A DNA stretch of 31,312 bases from an uncultured Clostridia bacterium (GTDB taxonomy: Bacteria; Bacillota; Clostridia; Oscillospirales; CAG-272). Where the stretch lies: the NCBI GenBank assembly GCA_946618395.1, contig CAMOLD010000004.1:1-31312 (forward strand). The letters are read 5' to 3'. Within the stretch, counting starts at the first letter, position 1, and each line of letters starts with the position of its first letter. Below the pieces are notes generated by a model. It made no database searches. It was given only the letters and a program-made list of their open reading frames with translations, and was not told the origin of the DNA. Shown piece by piece: positions 23,830 through 30,677 of the stretch. Made by a program: the position numbers and the translations under genes.

Positions 23830-24111
23830 ATGCAACCTGTTAAAGGAGCGCAGCGCCGCGTGGTGCAAATGCGCATCGGCAACAGCCGGTATTATGAGGA
23901 AGCTTTGTTCATCGTCCGCCGGGATTTGCCGCCGGTCCGGTTCCCGGAGCGGGAAATGCTTCTGGAAGCCAACCGGATTTTGTGCGAGGGAGCGGAAAGG
24001 GAAGAGCGCGGCAAGAAAAACCCGGCAAAAGCGCTTGCCTGGCTTTTCGGGGGAATGGTTTTGGGCTTTGCGCTTGCGCTTGTCGTTTTCTTTTTGCGCG
24101 TTTCCCCTTGA
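23830..24111 (+). CDS. Small protein with a C-terminal membrane anchor, function unknown
   Basis: I do not recognise this 93-residue protein. An N-terminal polar part has a short basic stretch (Q-R-R-V-V-Q-M-R) and the segment Y-Y-E-E-A-L-F-I-V-R-R. A charged helix follows (E-R-E-M-L-L-E-A-N-R-I-L). One hydrophobic helix at about residues 69-89 ends two or three residues before the C-terminus, with basic residues just before it, so it looks tail-anchored with the N-terminus in the cytosol. A GAAGGGGG ribosome binding site lies 9 bases before the ATG. No clear promoter is seen in 23712-23829. The promoter of the downstream RNase J leader overlaps its last codon. Confidence 0.78.
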   Translation: MQPVKGAQRRVVQMRIGNSRYYEEALFIVRRDLPPVRFPEREMLLEANRILCEGAEREERGKKNPAKALAWLFGGMVLGFALALVVFFLRVSP

Positions 24112-24136
24112 CAAACTGCCAAAAATGTGGTAAACT
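24108..24136 (+). promoter_or_regulatory. Promoter of the RNase J leader
   Basis: TTGACA (24108-24113) and TAAACT (24131-24136) are 17 bases apart. The -35 box overlaps the stop codon of the 93-residue gene. It implies a transcript beginning near 24143, about 215 bases before the RNase J start. Confidence 0.85.
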
Positions 24137-24142
24137 CTTCCA

Positions 24143-24297
24143 TAAGGTATCGTCCGCCACCGGCGGCGATTGCGGGGAACGAAACGGATGGGCGATGAGC
24201 GCCTTTCCGCAACAATTCGACCGGCCTCATCCTGTGCGGCGAGCGGTGCTGCATGCGGAGGGGGTCTGTTTTCCGTATGTTTTTATTGTTTTTTTTA
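24143..24297 (+). ncRNA. Structured 5' leader or small RNA upstream of RNase J, possible attenuator
   Basis: This GC-rich leader lies between a strong promoter and a terminator-like hairpin. Visible elements: a stem CCGCC/GGCGG (24154-24158 with 24162-24166), extended by TCG/CGA; A, 24170-24178 (TTGCGGGGA); B, 24202-24212 (CCTTTCCGCAA); C, 24254-24263 (TGCGGAGGGG); and D, 24269-24279. A pairs with B over 9 bases, B pairs with C over 10 bases and C pairs with D over about 11 bases. Several of these pairs are G-U. A:B and C:D can coexist, whereas B:C excludes both. That is an attenuator layout. It matches no riboswitch class I can name. A free-standing small RNA is the alternative. Confidence 0.6.
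24252..24296 (+). terminator. Terminator-like hairpin inside the RNase J leader
   Basis: CATGCGGAGGG (24252-24262) pairs with TTTTCCGTATG (24269-24279), using four G-U pairs, around loop GGTCTG. It is followed by a T-rich run with only single A, G and T interruptions up to 24296. I see no second promoter between it and the RNase J start, so RNase J expression would need readthrough. Confidence 0.65.
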
Positions 24298-24358
24298 CAT
24301 CTGTTAAATCGTTTTTCGGGGGAAATCCCCTTTGCATTGCCGAAAGAAAGGAGTTTTT

Positions 24359-26080
24359 ATGGCAAAAAGACAACAACAAACCAAAACAAAAAACAATTCC
24401 AAAAAACCGACCGGCAAGATCCGCATCATTCCGCTTGGCGGGCTTGGCGAAATCGGTAAAAATATGACCGTGGTAGAATACGAGCAGGATATCATCGTCA
24501 TTGACTGCGGCATCGGCTTCCCGGATGAGGAAATGCCGGGCATTGACTTTGTCATTCCCGATTTTTCCTACCTGGAAGCAAACAAAGACCGCATTCGCGG
24601 CGTTTTTCTCACCCACGGGCACGAGGACCACATCGGCGGTGTTCCGTATCTTTTGCGCACGCTGAATCTGCCGGTTTACGGCACCCCCTTGACGTTGGGC
24701 ATCCTACGCGGCAAACTGGAGGAGCAACCGCTGCCCTGGCAGGCAGACCTGAAAACCGTAAAGCCCGGCGACAAAATTCGCGCCGGAGCCATGACGGTGG
24801 AGTTTATTCACGTCAACCATTCCATTGCCGACGCCTGCGCGTTGGCGGTGCATACGCCGCTGGGTGTGTTGGTTCACACAGGAGATTTCAAGCTGGACAC
24901 CACCCCCATTGAGGGCGAAATGATGAACCTTGTGCGCTTTGGCGAGCTGGGCAAGCAGGGCGTTCTGCTTTTGATGTGCGAATCCACAAACGCCGAGCGC
25001 CCGGGCTATACCCCAAGCGAAAAAAAGGTTGGCGCTTCGCTGGAATACATTTTCACCACCCATACCAAAAAGCGCATTATCATTGCAACCTTCTCCTCCA
25101 ATGTTCATCGCGTTCAGCAAATTATCAATACCAGTGCGCGACATAAGCGCAAAGTTGCCATCACCGGCAGGAGCATGATCAACATTGTCAATGCCGCCGT
25201 TGAGCTGGGATATATGAAAGTTCCCAACGGCGTTTTGGTGGACATCAACGAGATCAAGCGCTATAAACCCAACGAGCTGACCTTAATTACCACCGGCAGC
25301 CAGGGCGAGCCCATGTCGGCGCTTTACCGCATGGCGTTCTCCGACCATTCCCAGGTCGCGCTGGATGCAAACGATGTGGTCGTCCTTTCGGCAAGCGCCA
25401 TTCCGGGCAACGAAAAGCTGGTTGGCAGAATCATCAACGAGCTTTCGCGCAACGAGGTGGAAGTTTTGCACGACGCGTTTGTGGAGGTCCATGTTTCGGG
25501 GCATGCCTGCCAGGAGGAGCTTAAACTGATGCAGGCGCTCACCAAACCAAAATATTTTATGCCTGTCCACGGCGAAAACCGTCATCTTTCCGCCAACCGT
25601 GATCTTGCGCGCTATCTTGGCATGAACGACCGCAACATTTTCATTTCCGAAATCGGCAAGGTGCTGGAAATTGACGCCTCGGGCGCCAAATGGGGCGGAA
25701 CAGTGCCGGCGGGCAAGGTATTGGTGGATGGTTACGGTGTCGGCGATGTGGGCAACATCGTGCTCAACGACCGCCTGCACCTTTCGCAGGACGGCTTGAT
25801 TGTTGTGGTTGCAACCATGGATTGCACCGCCCGTCTGCTTCTCTCGGGACCCGATCTCATCTCGCGCGGTTTTGTGTTCGTCCGCGAAAACGAGGATTTG
25901 ATGGAGGGAGCCCGAAAGGTTGCCGAAAATACCATCAATGATGTTCTCACCTTTTCGCGCCGCCGCGATCCGGTTGACCGGATGCTGCTCAAACGCCGCA
26001 TCAAGGACGATCTGGCAAAATATATCTATCAAAAAACCAAGCGCAAACCCATGATTCTGCCTGTGATTATGGATCTTTGA
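24359..26080 (+). CDS. rnj: Ribonuclease J
   Basis: RNase J is a metallo-beta-lactamase/beta-CASP nuclease with 5'-3' exonuclease and endonuclease activity, central to mRNA decay and rRNA maturation in Firmicutes. The 573 residues show a basic, Gln/Lys-rich N-terminal extension (about 1-20), then P-L-G-G-L-G-E-I-G-K-N, the zinc motif H86-G-H-E-D-H91, H-S-I-A-D-A, H-T-G-D-F-K, beta-CASP motifs including S-T-N-A-E, H-V-S-G-H-A and P-V-H-G-E, and the C-terminal domain. The frame opens at 24332, but the ATG at 24359 has an AAAGAAAGGAG ribosome binding site. Its leader carries a possible attenuator. Confidence 0.97.
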   Translation: MAKRQQQTKTKNNSKKPTGKIRIIPLGGLGEIGKNMTVVEYEQDIIVIDCGIGFPDEEMPGIDFVIPDFSYLEANKDRIRGVFLTHGHEDHIGGVPYLLRTLNLPVYGTPLTLGILRGKLEEQPLPWQADLKTVKPGDKIRAGAMTVEFIHVNHSIADACALAVHTPLGVLVHTGDFKLDTTPIEGEMMNLVRFGELGKQGVLLLMCESTNAERPGYTPSEKKVGASLEYIFTTHTKKRIIIATFSSNVHRVQQIINTSARHKRKVAITGRSMINIVNAAVELGYMKVPNGVLVDINEIKRYKPNELTLITTGSQGEPMSALYRMAFSDHSQVALDANDVVVLSASAIPGNEKLVGRIINELSRNEVEVLHDAFVEVHVSGHACQEELKLMQALTKPKYFMPVHGENRHLSANRDLARYLGMNDRNIFISEIGKVLEIDASGAKWGGTVPAGKVLVDGYGVGDVGNIVLNDRLHLSQDGLIVVVATMDCTARLLLSGPDLISRGFVFVRENEDLMEGARKVAENTINDVLTFSRRRDPVDRMLLKRRIKDDLAKYIYQKTKRKPMILPVIMDL

Positions 26081-26081
26081 T

Positions 26082-26107
26082 AGAATTTCAATAAAAGAAA
26101 TCTTTTG
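26082..26107 (+). terminator. Weak possible terminator after RNase J
   Basis: AGAATTTC and GAAATCT form an AT-rich stem with one bulged base, followed by TTTTG. It is too weak to be sure, and readthrough into the next gene is likely. Confidence 0.3.
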
Positions 26108-26133
26108 TTCATGATTTATTCAAATTAATTGTA

Positions 26134-26139
26134 TATAAT
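26134..26139 (+). promoter_or_regulatory. Possible -10 box before the 783-residue protein
   Basis: TATAAT in an AT-rich context lies 73 bases before the chosen start. No good -35 box stands at the normal distance, so it is either a weak promoter or one needing an activator. Confidence 0.4.
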
Positions 26140-26212
26140 AAAGTCAATCTTCGCGCCGGTTTTTCGGAAGTGGAGAAATCCGAAATTTCATCAAAAAAAG
26201 AGGAGTATCTCA

Positions 26213-28564
26213 ATGGGAAAAGGATATCGCAACAGAGATGGAAGAACCCCCGATGATTCCATTCTGGCCAAACCCAAAAAAATGAAAAAGCAAAAGAAAA
26301 CGCGTGCCCCGCTGCCAAAGTGGGTCATTCCGGTCATTATTTCGGTGGTGGCTGTGGCGGTTGTTGTTGCCATCATTTTCGCAGCGCTTGCCAGCGGCGG
26401 GACCTTCAAGCGCAACAACATTCTGGTCAAGAGCCAGAAAACAAGCAAGTATAATATCAACGAGATCACCGCGCAAATCCTGCTTTGGGATCTTGCCTGG
26501 GCGCAAGGGGAATACTACTATGATAGTATTTACGGCAGCAATTCCAGTTCTGATGAAAGTCAGAAGATTGAAATGAGCTTGTCGAACGCCAACGCTACCA
26601 AAGTCAGCCTGAACTATTCCATTCAGCAGTACGCGCAATGGCTCTCTCAGCTGACCGCCCTTTGCGATTGGGGAAAAGAACACGGAATTGAATTTACCGC
26701 ACAGGATGAGGAGAATGCCTATTCCTCCCTGCTTTCGGATTTCCGCAACCAGGCAAAGAGCTACTATCAATACGCCTATGAGGTTGGTTTTTTGGACGAA
26801 ACGACGAATGAACGCGTCAAATTCCCCGTGAACTATTCTTCCTATGTGGATAACGACAATCTGCCCTATTTCTATGAGTTCATCACTGAAATTTTCGGGG
26901 CCGGAATCAAGGAAGCCGATTTCCGCCGTGCCGCAACCATTTCAAACTATGCCAGCCGCGTTATTACAATTCGGGAGGCGGATTATTGGAACGCCGATCA
27001 ATCGGAAATTGAGAAAGAGCTGAAAGCAAATCCCGAGAAGTATTATTCGCTCGACTATTTGCAATATGCCGCCGACGAGGATGATGCGCTGAGAGCGTCG
27101 CTGGAAGCCGCAACCGATGCAGAAACCTTCAAAAAGCTAATCGTTTCCGACTATGTAAAGAAGAACTATGTTGTGAAATACAACGAAGGAAAAGCCAAAG
27201 CAATGCAGGAAAAGATCGCCGATAAAGAGGGCGCCGATCTGATTGCCGCGTTGGCGGAAAACAACCTGCCAGAAGCTACGGAATACACCAAACCCGCGGA
27301 AGAAGGCAACGCCGCAACCGGGCTGACCAAAGCGCAAACTGAATGGCTCTTCAGCAGTGACCGCGCCGTAGGAAATACCGGCGTTGTTACCGAGGAGAGT
27401 GGACTCCAATCCCTGTTGGTCATTACCGATCTTACCAAAGACGGCGAAGGCAACGTTACCGCGGTTACCGCGTCTGTTAAAACCTTCGACGATAAACTTT
27501 CCGAAGAAGATGAAGAAAAGCTGATCAACGAGGTTTGCAACCGTCTGCTGTCGGATGCCGAGGCTGTTGAAATTGAAGGCATAGAAGATTTGGTAGAGGC
27601 AATGGAAACGGGTGCAAGCAACGCGTTGCCGGATGAGTCCACAAACTACTATGTCAAAGCCGCCGATTTGGATGAAAAGATCAACGAATTCAAAACCAAT
27701 TTTGACAAAGCGGAAGACAAAGCCGCATATATGGCAGAAAACAACGTTCCTCATAATGAAGGAATGACCAAGGATTATGTTGACAACGCGTTGAAAGATC
27801 TGCTCTTCCCGGCGGAAGGCCACGTTGCAGTTGGATTGACCCAGATTGTTGATACCGACAACGGCGACGTCAAGAATCTCATTTACGTCAACGAGGTCAA
27901 GACCGAGGGCGAAGGCGAAGGGGCAAAAACGCTTGTCTCCTTCTATGATTATTCTGTTTCCAAATACTCCACCGATTTCCAGGAATGGCTCTTTCAGGAT
28001 GTGAACGAAGAGACCATGACCGGTTCTCCCGAAGCCGGCGAAACCTTTGTTGACGACGAAAAAACCGTTTATCTCGTAACCCGTGCGCTTGGCTTGGGCG
28101 ATGACATCATTCGCGGCGGATTTGCCACGTTTACCGATAAGGATGCGGCGGACAAAGCCAAAGCGCAACTTGACGGTTTGAGCGGTGTCAATTTGCTGCT
28201 TAAACTGAAAGAGGTCGCAACAAGCGCTATCATATCTATCGACGGCTATCAACTGGGCGAATCGGGTGTGAAACAAAACTCCGCCGCTTTAAGCGACTGG
28301 CTGTTTGACGATAGCCGTGCAGAGAACGATTGCGCCGTAATCGATTCTACCAGCGGCGGCGCCTCCAGCTATTATATTGCCGTCTATTTGGATAAAGCCA
28401 GCCAGGGCGAAAGCGTCGCGCGGAACAATTACGCGTCCGAGCAGGAATCCGACTGGGCAAAATCCTTTGTTGAAGAACACGGATACAAAGTTTCCGAATC
28501 TGCCCTGAAGAAAATCAAGAACGACAAAGACCCCGAAACCGGCTCAGATGAAGCTGAAGCGTAA
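26213..28564 (+). CDS. Membrane-anchored extracytoplasmic protein, PrsA/SurA-like with three related modules
   Basis: The protein has 783 residues. A basic cytosolic N-terminus (residues 1-36) precedes one membrane helix (37-60), and the rest lies outside the cell. Residues 70-280 are helical and resemble the SurA/PrsA N-terminal chaperone region. A short motif recurs three times: T-E-W-L-F-S-S-D-R-A (W378), Q-E-W-L-F-Q-D (W592) and S-D-W-L-F-D-D-S-R-A (W696). Two of the three copies are followed by a strand like Y-Y-I-A-V-Y-L-D-K-A, as around the parvulin domains of clostridial PrsA-like proteins. No complete parvulin active site is obvious. The ATG at 26213 has an AGAGGAG site. I infer an envelope chaperone or surface protein, not a proven isomerase. 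Confidence 0.8.
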   Translation: MGKGYRNRDGRTPDDSILAKPKKMKKQKKTRAPLPKWVIPVIISVVAVAVVVAIIFAALASGGTFKRNNILVKSQKTSKYNINEITAQILLWDLAWAQGEYYYDSIYGSNSSSDESQKIEMSLSNANATKVSLNYSIQQYAQWLSQLTALCDWGKEHGIEFTAQDEENAYSSLLSDFRNQAKSYYQYAYEVGFLDETTNERVKFPVNYSSYVDNDNLPYFYEFITEIFGAGIKEADFRRAATISNYASRVITIREADYWNADQSEIEKELKANPEKYYSLDYLQYAADEDDALRASLEAATDAETFKKLIVSDYVKKNYVVKYNEGKAKAMQEKIADKEGADLIAALAENNLPEATEYTKPAEEGNAATGLTKAQTEWLFSSDRAVGNTGVVTEESGLQSLLVITDLTKDGEGNVTAVTASVKTFDDKLSEEDEEKLINEVCNRLLSDAEAVEIEGIEDLVEAMETGASNALPDESTNYYVKAADLDEKINEFKTNFDKAEDKAAYMAENNVPHNEGMTKDYVDNALKDLLFPAEGHVAVGLTQIVDTDNGDVKNLIYVNEVKTEGEGEGAKTLVSFYDYSVSKYSTDFQEWLFQDVNEETMTGSPEAGETFVDDEKTVYLVTRALGLGDDIIRGGFATFTDKDAADKAKAQLDGLSGVNLLLKLKEVATSAIISIDGYQLGESGVKQNSAALSDWLFDDSRAENDCAVIDSTSGGASSYYIAVYLDKASQGESVARNNYASEQESDWAKSFVEEHGYKVSESALKKIKNDKDPETGSDEAEA

Positions 28565-28578
28565 GAAAAAATAAAAAA

Positions 28579-28613
28579 GCAAAATGGCATGGAGCAAATC
28601 CGTGCCATTTTGC
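28579..28613 (-). terminator. Long hairpin with the T-run on the minus-strand side
   Basis: Arms 28579-28593 and 28599-28613 pair over 15 bases with one G-U, around loop GCAAA. On the plus strand A-runs precede it and AACCGGG follows, so no T-run. Read on the minus strand it is a strong intrinsic terminator, with 12 T in the next 14 bases. No minus-strand gene lies to its right. Confidence 0.7.
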
Positions 28614-28690
28614 AACCGGGCGCATATCCTGTTTGATGAATATGCCAAATCCTTTTCGCTCCGTGCGAAAAAGGGGAAAAGAGGGAACAC

Positions 28691-29353
28691 ATGATTTTGG
28701 ATGCCAAACAAACAACGGTTGCCTACCGTTGCCCCCATTGCGGGAGCGCGGTTTTGAGCGCGGTGGGGCTTTTGTCGCTCACCGGCGCGGCAGATCTTGT
28801 TAAACTCAAATGCACCTGCGGCAAGAGCGAAATGTCGGTCCTTTACGGTAAGGATGGGAAAATCCGATTGACCGTTCCTTGCCTTGCCTGCGCCAAGCCG
28901 CATTCGTTCACCGTTTCATCCCAGGTGTTTTTCGGCAAAGAACTGTTCACTCTCCCTTGCCCTTACACCGATTTGAACATTGCCGCAACGGGAGAGGTCA
29001 ACCAGGTCAAAGCCGAAATGGCGCGCAGTGAACTGGAACTTTTGGACCTTTTGGAAAAGAGCGGCATTCAGGACCCCGAGCGCCTGCGCGCCGAGGAACA
29101 GGCATTGCCCGACCCTCAAATTGCCGAAATCGTTTCCTACGTGATTTCCGAACTGGACGAGGAAGGCAAAATTTATTGCAAGTGCCATCCCGAGGGGTCG
29201 GAGGAAAAAGCAAATTGCGTTTACGACGTGGAAATGCGCGAAGAGGGAATTCTGGTGCGCTGTCAAACCTGCGGCGCCGAGCGGTTGATTCCCACCGACA
29301 GCGGACTTTCGGCGCACGCGTTCCTCAATACCGACGCGCTTTACCTGGAATGA
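28691..29353 (+). CDS. Cysteine-rich zinc-ribbon protein of unknown function
   Basis: I cannot name a family for this 220-residue protein. It carries several cysteine knuckles: C-P-H-C near residue 14, C-T-C-G near 41, C-L-A-C near 64, a single Cys near 90, C-K-C near 163 and C-Q-T-C-G near 197. These suggest two zinc sites, one at each end, joined by a helical acidic middle (about 100-155). There is no signal peptide or membrane segment. The ATG follows AAAAGAGGGA. Its TGA overlaps an ATG in frame with the Nudix gene, so it leads a three-gene group. A role in binding nucleic acid or protein is only a guess from the zinc ribbons. Confidence 0.82.
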   Translation: MILDAKQTTVAYRCPHCGSAVLSAVGLLSLTGAADLVKLKCTCGKSEMSVLYGKDGKIRLTVPCLACAKPHSFTVSSQVFFGKELFTLPCPYTDLNIAATGEVNQVKAEMARSELELLDLLEKSGIQDPERLRAEEQALPDPQIAEIVSYVISELDEEGKIYCKCHPEGSEEKANCVYDVEMREEGILVRCQTCGAERLIPTDSGLSAHAFLNTDALYLE

Positions 29354-29367
29354 AGAAGGAGAAAATT

Positions 29368-29955
29368 TTGAAAAATATTGAAAATCAAAAAGCCCTTTCC
29401 GAAAAAGCAGAGGTCACCCTCTCCTCGGAGCTGTTGTTCGACGGGAGGATCGTCCGTCTGTATCATGATACCGTCCGTTTGCCGGACGGTGCCGTGGGGG
29501 ACCGCGAGTATGTCCGGCATATCGGCGGCGTTTGCGTGTTGCCGCTGGACGCCGACGGACAAGTTACCTGCGTGCGCCAATACCGCTATCCGTTTGGTGA
29601 GGTGCTAACCGAACTGCCCGCCGGAAAGCTGGATCAAAAGGACGAAGACCGTGCGCTTGCCGCCTTGCGCGAATTGCGCGAGGAGACCGGCTACCGGTGC
29701 GAAAAGCTCACCTTTTTGGGCAAGTTCTATTCCTCCCCCGCCATTCTGGACGAGGTCATCGGGCTCTATCTTGCCGAGGGATTGACCGCCGGTGAGATGG
29801 ATTTGGACGAGGACGAATTTCTTTCAAACGTCCGCTATCCGCTCTCGGTTTTGGTGGATGAGGTGCAAAAAGGAAACATTCCGGACGGCAAAAGCCAGGC
29901 GGCAATTTTGCGCACTGCCGAGCTTTTGCGCCGCCGCGCGGAGGAAAAACAATGA
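29368..29955 (+). CDS. nudF: Nudix hydrolase, ADP-ribose pyrophosphatase-like
   Basis: Probably splits ADP-ribose to AMP and ribose 5-phosphate. The Nudix box is visible: A-G-K-L-D-Q-K-D-E then R-E-L-R-E-E-T-G-Y, with one more residue than the classical spacing between the first Gly and Glu. Upstream V-R-Q-Y-R-Y-P-F-G-E and E-L-P-A-G-K are typical of the NudF/YqkG group. Two starts are possible. The TTG at 29368 has a GAAGGAG site seven bases upstream and gives 195 residues. The ATG at 29350 overlaps the upstream stop and adds six residues, but has no ribosome binding site. I prefer TTG. The TGA overlaps the next ATG. Confidence 0.9.
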   Translation: MKNIENQKALSEKAEVTLSSELLFDGRIVRLYHDTVRLPDGAVGDREYVRHIGGVCVLPLDADGQVTCVRQYRYPFGEVLTELPAGKLDQKDEDRALAALRELREETGYRCEKLTFLGKFYSSPAILDEVIGLYLAEGLTAGEMDLDEDEFLSNVRYPLSVLVDEVQKGNIPDGKSQAAILRTAELLRRRAEEKQ

Positions 29956-30554
29956 GCGAAGAACGCGAAATTACAATTCGCATTTTCACCGAGCGCACCG
30001 GGTTTGATATGCCCCTTGCCGGCGTGTTCGGCGGGATTCCGAGCGGGGATTTTTCCCCGGATGAGGACGAACCCCCGGAGGATTTGCCGGAGGAAATAGA
30101 AGAGAACAACGACCCCAAAGAGCCCGACGCGCCGGAGGGAGAAGCTTTTCCACCGGAGGACACCGCCCTTTCGGGCGAGGATTCCGAGCCCGAAAAAAGC
30201 GAATTTTTTGCCGTTGGAAAACTGGTGGAAACCGAAAACCGGTTGGAAATTGTCTATGAAGAAAGCGTCCTGACCGGAATGGAGGGGTCGGTTACCTCCA
30301 TCGGCTTTGCAAAGGACGAGCCCGGCATTGTCAGCATGGTGCGCCGGGGATTTGTGGACACAACCCTTGTTTTTGAGGAGGGGAAACGGCATATCACCAT
30401 TTATCAAACGCCGTTTGCCGAGTTTGAACTTTCGGTTTGCGCGCTTTCGGTGCAAAATTTGCTTTTGCGCGAGGGCGTCATCAATTTGGATTACGTTACC
30501 GAACTGCACGGGGCGCGCACCGAGCGGTGCAAAATGCAAATCACCATTGGCTGA
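29952..30554 (+). CDS. YwiB-like (DUF1934) protein with an acidic insertion
   Basis: Residues 85-200 match the DUF1934/YwiB beta-barrel pattern: L-E-I-V-Y-E-E-S, G-S-V-T-S-I, S-M-V-R-R-G, T-L-V-F-E-E-G-K, Y-Q-T-P-F-A-E-F-E-L, then I-N-L-D-Y and a final strand. The family has a calycin-like barrel and no established function. Here the first strand (I-T-I-R-I-F) is separated from the rest by a very acidic, Pro-rich stretch at residues 33-84, which makes the protein 200 residues long rather than about 140-150. Its ATG overlaps the Nudix stop. A terminator follows directly. Confidence 0.82.
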   Translation: MSEEREITIRIFTERTGFDMPLAGVFGGIPSGDFSPDEDEPPEDLPEEIEENNDPKEPDAPEGEAFPPEDTALSGEDSEPEKSEFFAVGKLVETENRLEIVYEESVLTGMEGSVTSIGFAKDEPGIVSMVRRGFVDTTLVFEEGKRHITIYQTPFAEFELSVCALSVQNLLLREGVINLDYVTELHGARTERCKMQITIG

Positions 30555-30560
30555 ATCGTT

Positions 30561-30602
30561 TGCGGCGGCTCTTTTCGGGGAGCCGCCGCACAGCCTTTTT
30601 TG
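30561..30602 (+). terminator. Terminator after the YwiB-like gene
   Basis: TGCGGCGGCTC (30561-30571) pairs with GAGCCGCCGCA (30580-30590), loop TTTTCGGG. After CAGCC there is a run of seven or so T. Confidence 0.85.
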
Positions 30603-30611
30603 TTTTGGGAC

Positions 30612-30640
30612 TTGACATTTTTAAAAAAGAATACTATAAT
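30612..30640 (+). promoter_or_regulatory. Promoter of the COG0523 GTPase gene
   Basis: TTGACA (30612-30617) and TATAAT (30635-30640) are both perfect consensus with 17 bases between, 38 bases before the start. No palindrome resembling a Zur or other metal-regulator site is visible around it. Confidence 0.9.
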
Positions 30641-30677
30641 AAAAAGCGGAAAATTTTTGGAAAAAGAAGGGATTTTT

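Noticed and set aside
24185..24240. Resemblance of GGGCGATGAG in the RNase J leader to a fluoride riboswitch
   Set aside because: Only the first few bases match. The later conserved segments and the required pseudoknot partner are missing.
24230..24290. Possible SRP RNA, because of GGTGCTG
   Set aside because: The conserved GGAAGCAGC loop of SRP RNA is absent.
24188..24307. A 39-codon open frame in the RNase J leader starting at the ATG at 24188
   Set aside because: It runs through the terminator hairpin and T-run into a Cys/Phe-rich tail and has only a weak GGGGAAC upstream. A leader peptide cannot be excluded, but nothing supports one.
27137..28276. 379-codon minus-strand open frame inside the 783-residue gene
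   Set aside because: There is no ribosome binding site, and the Phe/Gly-rich translation has no recognisable family. The hairpin at 28579 lies upstream of it, so it does not explain that terminator either.
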